A DNA stretch of 64,000 bases from Acuticoccus sp. I52.16.1 (GCF_022865125.1 NZ_CP094828.1:806001-870000); one strand, 5' to 3'. Shown: positions 36,106-45,802, counted from the stretch's first letter. The notes: generated from the letters alone by a model not told the origin. Numbers and translations: made by a program.

Positions 36106-39100
36106 TCAGCGGATCGTCGACTCGATGGTGGTCAGCGGGACCACATCGAACGTGATCGTCATCTCGCAGCGCAATCCCGCATCGGTAAAGCGGCGATCGA
36201 TCTCGAACTGCCGGCGCGCGGCGATCGCCCGCAGCAGGCGCGAGCCGGTGCCCTCGCGCCCGGCCCCGACCGGCCGCGGCCCGGTCTCCCGCCACACGAA
36301 GCTCAGCGTGCAGCGCCGGTCCTCCATGGCGCACGCGAGATCGATCTCCACCGCCCCGCCCTTCGAGAGTGCGCCGTGCTTGACCGCGTTGGTCACCAGC
36401 TCGTGCACCACCATGGACGCGTCGATCGCGATGCTGGGCGGCAGCGACACCCGGCAGTCGCCGGTGATCTCGATCAACTCGTTGTCCGGATCGTAGGCGT
36501 TGGTCTGGATGCGGATCAGCTCGCGAATGTCCACCGCGTCGTCGTTGCGGCGGAAGTTGAGATCGTGGGCGAGCGCCAGCGCCCGCACGCGCTGGGTCAC
36601 CTGCGTGCCGAACTCGCTGTCGATCTCCGCGTCCCGCAGCGACAGGTGGATGACCGACTGCACCGTCGCCAGCATGTTCTTGACCCGGTGGCGCAGCTCG
36701 TCGAGCAGCAGTCGCTTCTGCCGATCGGCCATATCGCGGCGCAACGTGGCGGCGAGGATGTTGGCCGCGGTCTGGAGGAAGGCCGCGTCGCGGGGTCCGA
36801 ACGAACGGCGGACCCGCGAGTGCACCCCGATCACCCCGAACGGCTCGTCCGGCGAGCCGACGATGACGCTCATCCCGCTGGTGATGCTCTCGATCCGCAG
36901 CAGCTCCGGGCCGCTGAAGCGCGTCTCGGTGGCGAGGTCGCTGACGATCACCGGTTCGTGCACGGTGAGCGTATAGCCGGCCTGGCTGCTCAGCCCGCCG
37001 TCGACCACCGTACCGACCGGCGAGTTGAAGCCGTGGGCCGAGACCATCTCCAAGTCGCCGGTTTCGGGGATCACGCGCAGCACCTTGGCGAACTCGCATC
37101 GCAAGAGGACCGCCAGCCGGCCGGGAAGCTCGGCGATGATCTCCTCCGCGGAGAGCCCGGCGAGGCTGCGTCCGCCGAGCCGCGCGACATAGGCCTGCTG
37201 CTCGGCGCGCAACTCGGCGATGGCACGCGCGGCGGTGAGCGCCGAGATGTCGCGCATGACCGAGACGACCCGCGTCGTCTCCCCGGAGCGGGCCTTGATG
37301 GGAGCGGCCGAGATCAGGACGTCCATCGTCCCCGCGGGGCCGACATAACGGGCCTGCACGTCCTCCACCGTCTCGCCGGTCTGCCAGACGGTGTTGCTGG
37401 GCAGCTCTTCGCGGGTCAGCTCGCGCCCGTTCTGCAGGATGACGTATTGTCCGGTCTCGGAGCGCGGCGGACCGGGCTGCTGGCCGAGGCCGAGCATGGT
37501 CTGCCCGTAGGAGTTCAGCCAGCCGCGCTGGCTCATCGGCTCGTCGCTGAAGGCGATGGCGATCGGGGCGATGTCGAGAATGGCCTGCAACGAGGCGACC
37601 TGCCCCTCCAGCGCCTCGTTCAGCGCGTCGATCCGCGCCTGCGCCGCCTTCACGCCGGAAATGTCGACGAACGTTGCGACCACACCGTCGATGACGTTGC
37701 CGGCGGACCGGTAGGGCAGCAGGCGCATCTGGAAGGTGGCGCTGCCGTCGCGCAGCGTCACCTCGCGCTCGGTCACCTGCAGCGTCTCCAGGACGCCGGC
37801 GACCTCGCTGGCGATGTCGATGTCGGCCACGCGGGCGGAGATGTCGCCGATGGGGCGGCCGATATCGGCTTCGATGAGGTTGAAGACGCGCTTGGCGACC
37901 GGCGTGAAGCGGCGCACCAGGGCCCCTCGGTCGAGGAAGAGGGTGGCGATGTCGGTGCCGGCGAGGAGGTTTTCGAGGTCGCCGTTGGTGCGCGCCAACT
38001 GCTCGACCTTGATCGACAGCTCGGCGTTGACGGTCTCCAGCTCCTCGTTGACCGACTGCAGCTCTTCCTTCGAGGTCTCCAGCTCCTCGTTGGAGCTGCG
38101 CAGCTCCTCGTTCATGCTCATCAGCTCTTCGTTGGCCGATTGCAGCTCCTCGTTGGAGGCTTCGAGCTCCTCGGTGGTGGCCTGGAGGTATTCGCGCGTG
38201 GCCTGCAGCTCGGCCTCCAGCGCTTGCATCTGGGCAAGGTCCGGGCGCTCGGCACCGTCACCGCTGCTCGTCGTCGCCTCGCCGAGGTCGTGGAAGACGA
38301 TGAGGAAATGCGGCGCCTCCGACGCCTCGTGGCGCATCCGGCGCCCGACGATGCGCACCAGGCGCAGCCGATCCCGATCGTGGAAGCCGACGCGGTCGCG
38401 CACGGCCTCGTCCGCCCCGGAGGAGAGCGCGTGCCACAGCGAGCGCACATCCATCTTGAGGTCGCTGCGCAGGAGGTTGAAGAGTTCCAGCGAGGCCGTC
38501 CCCGGCTGCATCTTCAAGTAAGTGCCGATCGGGCCGCCGGAATAGACCAGCTCGCGCGTGGCGCCGACGATCGTGTAGGCCGGCGCCAGCTCGTTGACGA
38601 GGACGGCGTGCGCGTCGGCGAGCAGGTCGCCGCGCTGCGAGGCGGGGCGTGTGCGCACGGGCGTCTCGATCCGGTGGGGAGCGTCCGCCGAGAGGGTCAT
38701 CAGCGGGAACCGGGGCGGCGTCTCCCGCGGATCGGGCTTGCGGCGGAAGATGCGCCACTTCTTGTCGACGGTCTCGAACTGCGCCTCGTGCCCGGTGATG
38801 TTCTCCGACGACCCCAGCAGCAGGCAGCCGCCGGGGCGCAGCGCGTAGTGGAAGACCGGCAACAGCCGGTTCTGCAACTCCGGCTTCAGGTAGATCAGCA
38901 CGTTGCGGCAGGAGAGGAGGTCGAGCCGGGAGAAAGGCGGGTCCTTCACCAGGCTCTGGGCCGAGAAGATGCACACCTCGCGGATCTCGTCGATCACGCG
39001 GTATTCGCCGCCGACGCGGCGGAAGTAGCGCTCGAGGTACGGTTCCGGCACGTACGCGGCGACGCTCTCGGCGTAGCTGCCCGCCCGCGCCACGGCGAGC

Positions 39101-40164
39101 GCATTCTCGTCGATGTCGGTGGCGAAGATCTGGATCTTGGGCGGGTCTTCGCGCAGCGCCAGCTTCTCGCGCAGGATGATGGCCAGCGAATAGGCCTCCT
39201 CGCCGGTCGCGCAGCCGGCCACCCACACCCGCACCAGGTCCTCCGCCCCCTTCTCACTCAGGATGGCGTCGACGGCCTGCTCCAACGCGCGGAAGGCGTC
39301 CGGATCGCGGAAGAAGGCGGTGACGCTGATGAGCAGCTCGCGCAGGAGCTGGTGGGCCTCGTCGTCGTCATGGCGCAGGAGGTTGCCGTACTCCACCAGC
39401 GATCGCACCGCGCGCACCTGCATGCGGCGGTGGACGCGGCGATGCAGCGTGGGTTCCTTGTAGTGGCGGAAGTCGTGCCCGGTGGCGAGCTTGAGGTACT
39501 GGCAGATGCGCACCATCGCCTGCTGCGCCCCGGCGTCTTCCGGGGCGCCGTCCGCCTCGGCGAGCGAGCGCAGATATTGCGCCACCGCGTCCGGCATCTC
39601 GCCGGGGCGCAGCACCTTGTCGACCAGGCCGGTGGCGATGGCGCTGCGGGGCATCGGCGCATAGCCGGCGGTCTCGGGCGACTGGGCGATGATGTAGCCG
39701 CCGGCCTCCTTGACGAGGCGGGCGCCCTGGGTGCCGTCGCTGCCCGCGCCGGAGAGGACGATGGCGACGCCGGCCTCGCCCCGCTCGCTCGCCAGCGATT
39801 CGAAGAATGTGTCGATGGGGGTGCGCAGGCCCCGCGGCCGAGCCGGCCGCTCGACGTGGAAGACGCCGTCCTGCAGCGTCAACGTCGTGTCTTCGGCGAT
39901 GACCACGACGGTGCCCGGACGCGGCCGCGTCCCGTCCTCGACGACGTGCACGGGCCGCGTGGTGGAGCGGGCGAGCAGCTCGGTCAGCAGGCTCTTGTGG
40001 GTCGGGTCGAGGTGCTGGATGACGACGTAGCAGGCGGCATCCTCGGCAGGGATGGCGCCGACCAGCTCGCGCAGCGCATCTAGGCCACCGGCCGAGGCAC
40101 CGACGGCGACGACCGGGACCATCCCCAGGTCACAGCCAGGGGCCTGCACGAGGTGTTCGTCCAT
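36106..40164 (-). CDS. CheB-CheR-PAS-GAF hybrid sensor histidine kinase (HWE/HisKA_2 type)
   Basis: A large soluble signalling protein of 1,352 residues. A CheB methylesterase domain covers about residues 17-195 (VGASAGGLDALREL, QHLDPTHKS, LSGAGSDGT). A CheR methyltransferase domain covers about residues 210-480 (AFFRDPDAF, the SAM loop VAGCATGEEAYSLAI, LLSCRNVLIYL). A long coiled coil of repeated NEELxSxNEEL units lies near residues 650-715. PAS segments follow to about residue 1000, then a GAF domain. The C-terminal kinase has the HisKA_2-type phospho-box LLLDELRHRVKNMLATVQ and N-box HELVTNAVKHGAL. No receptor or other chemotaxis genes are nearby. Divergent from a single-domain receiver. 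Confidence 0.93.
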   Translation of the reverse strand: MDEHLVQAPGCDLGMVPVVAVGASAGGLDALRELVGAIPAEDAACYVVIQHLDPTHKSLLTELLARSTTRPVHVVEDGTRPRPGTVVVIAEDTTLTLQDGVFHVERPARPRGLRTPIDTFFESLASERGEAGVAIVLSGAGSDGTQGARLVKEAGGYIIAQSPETAGYAPMPRSAIATGLVDKVLRPGEMPDAVAQYLRSLAEADGAPEDAGAQQAMVRICQYLKLATGHDFRHYKEPTLHRRVHRRMQVRAVRSLVEYGNLLRHDDDEAHQLLRELLISVTAFFRDPDAFRALEQAVDAILSEKGAEDLVRVWVAGCATGEEAYSLAIILREKLALREDPPKIQIFATDIDENALAVARAGSYAESVAAYVPEPYLERYFRRVGGEYRVIDEIREVCIFSAQSLVKDPPFSRLDLLSCRNVLIYLKPELQNRLLPVFHYALRPGGCLLLGSSENITGHEAQFETVDKKWRIFRRKPDPRETPPRFPLMTLSADAPHRIETPVRTRPASQRGDLLADAHAVLVNELAPAYTIVGATRELVYSGGPIGTYLKMQPGTASLELFNLLRSDLKMDVRSLWHALSSGADEAVRDRVGFHDRDRLRLVRIVGRRMRHEASEAPHFLIVFHDLGEATTSSGDGAERPDLAQMQALEAELQATREYLQATTEELEASNEELQSANEELMSMNEELRSSNEELETSKEELQSVNEELETVNAELSIKVEQLARTNGDLENLLAGTDIATLFLDRGALVRRFTPVAKRVFNLIEADIGRPIGDISARVADIDIASEVAGVLETLQVTEREVTLRDGSATFQMRLLPYRSAGNVIDGVVATFVDISGVKAAQARIDALNEALEGQVASLQAILDIAPIAIAFSDEPMSQRGWLNSYGQTMLGLGQQPGPPRSETGQYVILQNGRELTREELPSNTVWQTGETVEDVQARYVGPAGTMDVLISAAPIKARSGETTRVVSVMRDISALTAARAIAELRAEQQAYVARLGGRSLAGLSAEEIIAELPGRLAVLLRCEFAKVLRVIPETGDLEMVSAHGFNSPVGTVVDGGLSSQAGYTLTVHEPVIVSDLATETRFSGPELLRIESITSGMSVIVGSPDEPFGVIGVHSRVRRSFGPRDAAFLQTAANILAATLRRDMADRQKRLLLDELRHRVKNMLATVQSVIHLSLRDAEIDSEFGTQVTQRVRALALAHDLNFRRNDDAVDIRELIRIQTNAYDPDNELIEITGDCRVSLPPSIAIDASMVVHELVTNAVKHGALSKGGAVEIDLACAMEDRRCTLSFVWRETGPRPVGAGREGTGSRLLRAIAARRQFEIDRRFTDAGLRCEMTITFDVVPLTTIESTIR

Positions 40165-40323
40165 CGGGCCTCAGACACTATCCTTGCAACGCCGTAGGGG
40201 ACCCCAGCGCATCGCATAAATCCTACGCGAGGGCTAGCCTTTCCTCCATCCCGCTCCACCTCCTCGATCATCGCCGCCCACCCGAGACGTGATGGCATTC
40301 GCCAGCCGCTTACTTGGTCGACG

Positions 40324-40349
40324 TGAACCGATAGCGTGCCGAAAACGTT
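40324..40349 (+). promoter_or_regulatory. EcfG-like (general stress response) promoter
   Basis: TGAAC (40324-40328), 17 bases, then CGTT (40346-40349). This fits the alphaproteobacterial EcfG consensus GGAAC-N16/17-CGTT with one mismatch. It points at the receiver gene whose ATG is at 40413. Confidence 0.5.
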
Positions 40350-40412
40350 GATTGCGCACGTCATGTCCGAGCGAAGTTCTTTGCGTCTTTTTTGGGAGCT
40401 GGTGAAACCACC

Positions 40413-40793
40413 ATGTGTGAACCGAGCGCGCCACGAATGGCCCGTGTCCTCATCGTCGAGGACGAGATGTTCATCGGCCTGGAGCTGTCGATGATCGTCG
40501 AGGAGGCCGGCTTCGCTCCCATCGGCCCCGCCAACGACCTCGACACCGCGCGGGCGTTGCTCGAAAGCGAGCGGCCCGACGCCGCCATCCTCGACATCAA
40601 CCTCGGTGCCAACATCACCTCCGCCCCGGTGGCCGAAGCGCTGACGGCGCTGAACGTGCCGTTCGTCTACGTGTCGGGCTACGGGCCCGGCTTCGTGAAG
40701 GAGAACATGCCGCCGGCGCCGCTGCTGTCCAAGCCGGTCAATCCGGAGCGGGTGGTGGACGAGATCCGCCGCGTCCTCGTCCAGGACGCCTGA
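40413..40793 (+). CDS. Single-domain response regulator (receiver only)
   Basis: A CheY-like protein of 126 residues with no output domain. Acidic pocket VLIVEDEMFIGLEL, phospho-acceptor Asp in AAILDINLGAN, conserved Thr/Ser replaced by VYVSGYG, and Lys in LLSKPVNPERV. ATG 40413 is preferred over an upstream TTG frame opening at 40392. The short form with ILDINLG resembles receivers that pair with HWE/HisKA_2 kinases, and its divergent neighbour is such a kinase, so the two probably form a phosphorelay. Confidence 0.9.
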   Translation: MCEPSAPRMARVLIVEDEMFIGLELSMIVEEAGFAPIGPANDLDTARALLESERPDAAILDINLGANITSAPVAEALTALNVPFVYVSGYGPGFVKENMPPAPLLSKPVNPERVVDEIRRVLVQDA

Positions 40794-40897
40794 GCGGGCG
40801 GTTCGGGACGCGGGCCGTCGCCGGAATGCGCCGTCCGGGCCTATCGTCCGGAGCCGGGATGCCTATGGTGACGCGACTTGAACCGACGAGAGCCGCC

Positions 40898-41848
40898 ATG
40901 CCCGACACGCCCGCCCCGCACGCCGCGCACGCCGCGCACAAGACCACCCACGACGCGGCGGACGACCCGCGCAACGACGACATCCTGATCTACGTCAACG
41001 GCGCGCTGAAGCCCAAGGCGGAGGCGACCGTCTCGGTCTACGATTCGGGCTTCATGCTGGGCGACGGGATGTGGGAGGGCATGCGCCTCTACAGCGGCAA
41101 GTGGGCCTTCTTCGAGGAGCACATGGACCGCCTGTTCGAGAGCTGCAAGGCCGTCTCGCTCGACATCGGCATGGATCGCGCCGGCATCCTCGAAGCGCTG
41201 ACCATGACGGCCGAAGCCAACGGCATGACGCACGACGTCCATTGCCGGCTGATGATCACCCGCGGGGTGAAGGTGCGCCCGTTCCAGCACCCGTCGCTGT
41301 CCCGCTCGGGGCCGACGGTGGTCATCATCATGGAGCATTCGGTGCCGACGGCGGGGACCGGCCGCGGCATCCGCCTCGCCACGGTGCCGCAGGTGCGCGG
41401 GCTGCCGATGAGCCAGGACGCCAAGTACAACTCACACTCCAAGCTCAACTGCATCCTCGCCTGCCTCCAGGCCGAGCAGGCCGGCGCCGACGAAGGGTTG
41501 ATGCTGGACCCGCACGGGTTCGTGAACACCACCAACGCCTGCAACTTCTTCATCGTGCGCAAGGGCGCCGTGTGGACCTCCACCGGCGACTATTGCATGA
41601 ACGGCGTCACCCGGCAGAAGGTGATCGACGTGTGCCGCGACGCCGCCATCCCGGTCTTCGAGCGCAACTTCTCCCTGTTCGACACCTACGGCGCCGACGA
41701 GGCCTTCCTCACCGGCACCCACGGCGGGCAGACCCCGGTGGCGATGATCGACGGCAAGCCGATCGGCGAGCGGCCGGGCGGCGGCGGCCCCGTGCTCGAC
41801 CGCATCCGCGCGCTCTACAAGGACCTCGTCGCCCGCGATGTCGCGTGA
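40898..41848 (+). CDS. Class IV aminotransferase (D-amino-acid/branched-chain type)
   Basis: A PLP enzyme of 316 residues. The class IV fold is shown by YVNGALKPKAEATVSVYDSGF, GDGMWEGMRLYSGK, the PLP Lys segment in AKYNSHSKLN, and DEAFLTGTHGGQTPV. Start ATG 40898 has GACGAGAG upstream; two earlier in-frame ATGs are less well placed. The last codons overlap the alanine exporter gene, so the two products are made together. This points to alanine (L or D) as a substrate or product. Confidence 0.88.
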   Translation: MPDTPAPHAAHAAHKTTHDAADDPRNDDILIYVNGALKPKAEATVSVYDSGFMLGDGMWEGMRLYSGKWAFFEEHMDRLFESCKAVSLDIGMDRAGILEALTMTAEANGMTHDVHCRLMITRGVKVRPFQHPSLSRSGPTVVIIMEHSVPTAGTGRGIRLATVPQVRGLPMSQDAKYNSHSKLNCILACLQAEQAGADEGLMLDPHGFVNTTNACNFFIVRKGAVWTSTGDYCMNGVTRQKVIDVCRDAAIPVFERNFSLFDTYGADEAFLTGTHGGQTPVAMIDGKPIGERPGGGGPVLDRIRALYKDLVARDVA

Positions 41849-42293
41849 GGCCGGGGCCGGCGTGATGCGCAGCTTCGTCGCCGATACGCTGGCCCTCGTC
41901 GTCTTCTTCACCATCGTCGGCGCGTTGAACGAGCACTTCGTCGCCGGGATGACGTGGGCGGAGGTGGCGCGCTCACGGACCATCGGCGCGCCGTTGATGG
42001 TGCTGACGGCGCGTCCCTACGGCATCTGGCGGGACTGGCTCGTCGACCGACTCGCGCCGCCGGTGCCGCGGGCGCTGGCGGACGCGCTCGCGCTTCTCCT
42101 CTTCCAGGTTCCGATCTACGTCGCCATCCTGTGGGTCAGCGGGGCGACGGCGACCGGACTCCTCCAGGGCGCGGCGGGCTTCGCGGTCCTGATGATGGTG
42201 GTCGGGCGCCCGTACGGCGTCTGGCTCGACTTCGTGCGCGCCCGCTTCGGCCTCGCCGCCGGCGGCATGAGGCCGATGACCTTGGGTGACTGA
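41838..42293 (+). CDS. alaE: L-alanine exporter (AlaE family)
   Basis: An inner-membrane protein of 151 residues and four helices that in E. coli exports excess L-alanine. Family matches are FVADTLALVVFFTIVGAL, RSRTIGAPLMVLTARPYGIW, the LADALALLLFQVPIYVAILW helix and PYGVWLDFVRARFG. Start ATG 41838 overlaps the aminotransferase by 11 bases; an in-frame ATG at 41865 (MRSFVADTLAL) matches the E. coli N-terminus as well. Confidence 0.85.
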   Translation: MSREAGAGVMRSFVADTLALVVFFTIVGALNEHFVAGMTWAEVARSRTIGAPLMVLTARPYGIWRDWLVDRLAPPVPRALADALALLLFQVPIYVAILWVSGATATGLLQGAAGFAVLMMVVGRPYGVWLDFVRARFGLAAGGMRPMTLGD

Positions 42294-42295
42294 CG

Positions 42296-42319
42296 TCGCC
42301 AGACGAGATCGTCTGGCGA
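42296..42319. terminator. Perfect 11-base inverted repeat after alaE
   Basis: TCGCCAGACGA (42296-42306) and TCGTCTGGCGA (42309-42319) are separated by only GA. As RNA it forms a 10-bp stem with an AGAT loop, two bases after the alaE stop, without a T tract. The near-continuous symmetry would also suit an operator for the kinase-like gene that starts 80 bases later. Confidence 0.5.
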
Positions 42320-42398
42320 TATGGTTGACTCGACCCCCTCCGGCGGCACAGTTGAACCAGCGCCGCCGGGCGGCGACAAGAACGGGGAAGGAAACGGC

Positions 42399-43448
42399 AT
42401 GACGGGCGTCTCGGCACCGATACGCGATCCTCTGGAGGACGGCGCCGCGCCGCCCGCGCTGGAGGCCTGGCTGGAGGCCAACGTCGCCGGCTACCGCGGC
42501 CCGGCGACGCTCGACAAGATCTCCGGCGGCCAGTCGAACCCGACCTACCGTGCCACGGCGCCCTCCGGCCGCTATGTCCTGCGCCGCAAGCCGCTGGGCG
42601 AAACCCTCCCCTCCGCCCACGCCGTCGACCGCGAGTTCCGCGTCCTGAAGGCGCTGGCGGCGACCGACGTGCCGGTCCCTCCCGTCCACGCCCTGTGCGA
42701 GGACCACACCGTCGCCGGACAGATGTTCTACGTCATGGACATGGTGCCCGGCCGCGTCTTCTGGGATCCGCGCCTGCCCGACCTTTCGGGCCAGGAGCGG
42801 GCCGGCATCTTCGCCTCGATGAACGAGACGATCGCCGCGATCCATCGGCTCGACCCGGCCGCCGTGGGCTTGGACGATTTCGGCAAGCACGGCGGCTACC
42901 TGGAACGGCAGATCAACCGCTGGACACGCCAGTACCGGGCGTCCGAGACGGAGCCGAACGCGGCGATGGAGCGGCTGATCGAATGGCTGCCGCAGAACAG
43001 ACCCGCCGAGGGTGAAACGCGCCTCGTCCACGGCGACTACCGGCTCGACAACGTGCTCATCCATCCGACCGAGCCGAAGATCGTCGCCGTTCTCGACTGG
43101 GAGCTGTCGACATTGGGCGACCCGCGCGCCGACTTCGCCTATCACGCGATGACCTGGCGCTTCGCCCCGGACCTCTTCCGCGGCCTCGAGGGGGCGGACC
43201 TCGCGGCGCTCTCGATCCCCGCCGAGGAGGCCTACGTCGCCCGCTATGCCGAGCGTTCCGGCTTCGACCCGCGGGCGGACTGGACCTTCTTCCTGGCTCT
43301 GTCGATGTTCCGCATCGCCGCCATCGTCCAAGGCATCGCCAAGCGCGCGCTGGACGGGACGGCGGCCAACGCGGACGCGGCGGAGGTGGGCGCAAAATGC
43401 CGCCCCATCGCCGAGCGCGCCTGCCAGATCATCGAACACGCGGGCTGA
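42399..43448 (+). CDS. APH-like phosphotransferase (ACAD10/11 N-terminal type)
   Basis: A 349-residue kinase-fold protein of the aminoglycoside-phosphotransferase superfamily, in the branch found beside acyl-CoA dehydrogenases. Motifs are [21 protein letters not shown] (nucleotide-binding Lys), the catalytic loop [13 protein letters not shown] and [18 protein letters not shown]. In related proteins the domain phosphorylates 4-hydroxy fatty acyl-CoA; here that is inference. ATG 42399 follows AAGGAA. An SDR gene starts 34 bases after it, a common pairing. Confidence 0.85.
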   Translation: MTGVSAPIRDPLEDGAAPPALEAWLEANVAGYRGPATLDKISGGQSNPTYRATAPSGRYVLRRKPLGETLPSAHAVDREFRVLKALAATDVPVPPVHALCEDHTVAGQMFYVMDMVPGRVFWDPRLPDLSGQERAGIFASMNETIAAIHRLDPAAVGLDDFGKHGGYLERQINRWTRQYRASETEPNAAMERLIEWLPQNRPAEGETRLVHGDYRLDNVLIHPTEPKIVAVLDWELSTLGDPRADFAYHAMTWRFAPDLFRGLEGADLAALSIPAEEAYVARYAERSGFDPRADWTFFLALSMFRIAAIVQGIAKRALDGTAANADAAEVGAKCRPIAERACQIIEHAG

Positions 43449-43482
43449 GCGTCCGCCGGACGCCGGCAAGGGAGAGATCGAC

Positions 43483-44265
43483 ATGAAGATCGAGGGATGC
43501 GTCGCGCTCGTCACCGGCGGCGCCAGCGGCATCGGCCGCGCGCTCGCCGAGGCGCTGGCCGCCGCCGGCGCCGCCCGCGTCGTCGTGAGCGACATCGACG
43601 GCGAGGGCGCGCGGCGGGTGGCGGCCGGCATCGGCGGCCGCGGCGAGGCGCTCGACGTCACCGACCCGGCCGCGATGGAAGCGTTGGTGGAGCGTGTGGA
43701 GGCGCAGGACGGCCCGATCGGGCTGGTCTGCTCCAACGCCGGCATCGCCACCGGATTCGGCACGTTCGACAACGCCGCCGGCGCGGACGACGCCACCTGG
43801 CAGAAGGCGTGGGAGGTGAACGTGCTTGCCCATGTGCGGGCCGCGCGCATCATGGTGCCGCGCATGAAGGCGCGCGGCGGCGGCCACTTCCTGCACACGA
43901 TCTCCGCCGCCGGGCTCCTCAGCCAGATCGGCAGCGCGGTCTATTCCACGACCAAGCACGCCGCCATCGGGTTCGCCGAGAACCTCGCCATCACCCACCG
44001 CGACGACGGCATTCGCGTCACCATCCTGTGTCCCCAGGGGGTCGATACGGCGATGCTGCGGGCGATGCCGGCGGGCGCGGAATCGGCCGACGGGGTGATG
44101 ACGGCCGAGGACGTCGCCGCGGCCGCGCTGGCCGGCCTCGCCGAGGACCGCTTTCTGGTGCTGCCGCATGCGCAAGTGGCCGGTTACATGGCCCGCAAGG
44201 GCGAGGACTACGAACGGTGGATTGGCGGAATGGCCAAGTTTCAGCGTAACCTCAAGGGCAACTAG
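43483..44265 (+). CDS. Short-chain dehydrogenase/reductase
   Basis: An NAD(P)-dependent oxidoreductase of 260 residues. Cofactor loop [17 protein letters not shown] (NAG motif), catalytic Ser in HTISAAG and YSTTK. Start ATG 43483 follows GGGAGAG. Its C-terminal tail ([20 protein letters not shown]) resembles SDRs paired with APH-like kinases in acyl-CoA pathways, which fits its upstream neighbour. A role as the sugar dehydrogenase of the downstream cluster is a weaker alternative. Confidence 0.9.
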   Translation: MKIEGCVALVTGGASGIGRALAEALAAAGAARVVVSDIDGEGARRVAAGIGGRGEALDVTDPAAMEALVERVEAQDGPIGLVCSNAGIATGFGTFDNAAGADDATWQKAWEVNVLAHVRAARIMVPRMKARGGGHFLHTISAAGLLSQIGSAVYSTTKHAAIGFAENLAITHRDDGIRVTILCPQGVDTAMLRAMPAGAESADGVMTAEDVAAAALAGLAEDRFLVLPHAQVAGYMARKGEDYERWIGGMAKFQRNLKGN

Positions 44266-44340
44266 CCGAGGGTGCGCCCCCGGCGCCATCCAACCATGAC
44301 AGCGCGCGGGAACCGCCCGGCGCGCGACCGGGACGCGCCC

Positions 44341-44778
44341 ATGCTGAAGACGATCGACCCCCTCCTCTCGCCCGACCTCCTCTATGCGCTGGCCGCCATG
44401 GGGCACGGCGACCGCCTCGTCCTGGTGGACGCCAACTTCCCCGCCACCAGCGTCGCCGCCGAGACCGTCACCGGCGGCGTCATCCGCTGCGACGCCGGCG
44501 TCGCAGCCGCCCTCCAGGCGATCCTGACACTCTTCCCGCTCGACACCTTCGAGCCGGACCCCGCCGTCGGCATGCTCAGCGTCGCCGACCCGCGCGAGAC
44601 ACCGGCCGTCGTCGCCGAGATGGAGGCCGTCATCGCCGCCGAGGGGTTCACCTGGGCCGCGATCGACCGCTACGACTTCTACGACCGCGCCAAGGAGGCC
44701 TTCGCCATCGTGCAGACGGCCGAGCGGCGCTTCTACGGCAACGTCATCCTCACCAAGGGCGTCATCCCGCCGGCGTGA
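44341..44778 (+). CDS. RbsD/FucU-family sugar mutarotase (FucU-like)
   Basis: A 145-residue decamer-forming enzyme that interconverts sugar anomers. Hallmarks are MGHGDRLVLVDANFPATS with the catalytic His, YDFYDRAKEAFAIVQTAE and RRFYGNVILTKGVI, closest to L-fucose mutarotase. The start at ATG 44341 (MLKTIDPLLSPDLLYAL) matches family N-termini. It begins a run of same-strand sugar genes. Confidence 0.88.
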   Translation: MLKTIDPLLSPDLLYALAAMGHGDRLVLVDANFPATSVAAETVTGGVIRCDAGVAAALQAILTLFPLDTFEPDPAVGMLSVADPRETPAVVAEMEAVIAAEGFTWAAIDRYDFYDRAKEAFAIVQTAERRFYGNVILTKGVIPPA

Positions 44779-44932
44779 CCGCGGGGCACATGGCAAGGGT
44801 GGACGTCACCGGGTGGTGTACAGCCGCCGCCCGGTTGATCTACGCTTCCCGCAGATGCTCGCCAGAAGCATCGAGGGAGGCGACGCCCATGACCCTGACG
44901 CGGCCCGGCCAGGCGTGCCGGAGCGCTTCGCG

Positions 44933-45802
44933 ATGACCACGCGGATCGACGCTCACTGCCACCTGTGGCGCCTCGAGCGGGGGGACTATGGCTGGCTGGG
45001 GGGCGAAGGCCTCGAGGCCCTCCGCCGCGACTTCGAGCCCCACGACCTCGCCGCCGTCCACAGCCCCGCCGGCATCCGCCGCGCCGTGGTGGTGCAGGCC
45101 GCGCCCACCGTCGCCGAGACGCAGTTCCTGCTCGACCTCGCCGAGACCGCGCCCGCCGTCGCCGGGGTCGTCGGCTGGGTCGACCTCGCCTCGCCCGACG
45201 CCGCCGAGACGCTGGACGAGATCGCGAGCCCCCACCTCCTCGGCGTGCGCCCCATGCTGCAGGACCTCGCCGAGGACGACTGGATCGTCACCGCCCCGAC
45301 CGCGGCCGCCATCGCCGCGCTCCGCGCCGCCTCGCTCCGGTTCGACGCACTGGTGATGCCGCGCCACCTGCGCCACCTGGTCCGCTTCGTCGAGGCGCAC
45401 CCGGACCTGCCGGTGATCGTCGACCACGCCGCCAAACCCGCGCTCGGCGCCCCGGCGGACGACCCTCGCCATGCCGCCTGGCGCGAGGGGATGGCCGCGC
45501 TCGGGCGCACCGGCGCCTACGTCAAGATCTCCGGCCTCTTCACCGAGATGCGGCCCGACCAGCGCGCCACCCCGGCCGCCGCCGCCGCCACGCTGCGCCC
45601 GCTGGTGGACGATCTGCTGGAGTGGTTCGGCAGCGACCGGATCGCCTGGGGCTCGGACTGGCCGGTGCTCACCCTCGCCGACGAGATGAGCGCCTGGGAC
45701 GAGACGACCGCCCTCCTTCTGGCCGAGTTGTCCGCCGAGGCGCGCACCGCCATCCTCGGCGGCAACGCGGCCACCTTCTACGGCCTCGAGGACGCGCGAT
45801 GA
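44933..45802 (+). CDS. Amidohydrolase-2 family lactonase (L-fuconolactonase-like)
   Basis: A TIM-barrel hydrolase of 289 residues. The metal site HxH is in [11 protein letters not shown], then [23 protein letters not shown] and the C-terminal [10 protein letters not shown]. These match sugar lactonases of the non-phosphorylative L-fucose/L-rhamnose routes. ATG 44933 has GGAG about 10 bases upstream. Its stop overlaps the ABC ATPase start as ATGA. Confidence 0.85.
   Translation: MTTRIDAHCHLWRLERGDYGWLGGEGLEALRRDFEPHDLAAVHSPAGIRRAVVVQAAPTVAETQFLLDLAETAPAVAGVVGWVDLASPDAAETLDEIASPHLLGVRPMLQDLAEDDWIVTAPTAAAIAALRAASLRFDALVMPRHLRHLVRFVEAHPDLPVIVDHAAKPALGAPADDPRHAAWREGMAALGRTGAYVKISGLFTEMRPDQRATPAAAAATLRPLVDDLLEWFGSDRIAWGSDWPVLTLADEMSAWDETTALLLAELSAEARTAILGGNAATFYGLEDAR

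Noticed and set aside
35830-40083. A 1,417-codon open frame on the plus strand opposite the hybrid kinase gene
   Set aside because: The minus-strand frame has clear CheB, CheR and kinase motifs; the plus-strand product is low-complexity Arg/His/Leu/Asp sequence without domains.
43483-44265. The SDR as L-fucose dehydrogenase of the sugar cluster
   Set aside because: Its close spacing to the APH-like kinase and its C-terminal tail fit acyl-CoA-pathway SDRs better; kept only as an alternative.
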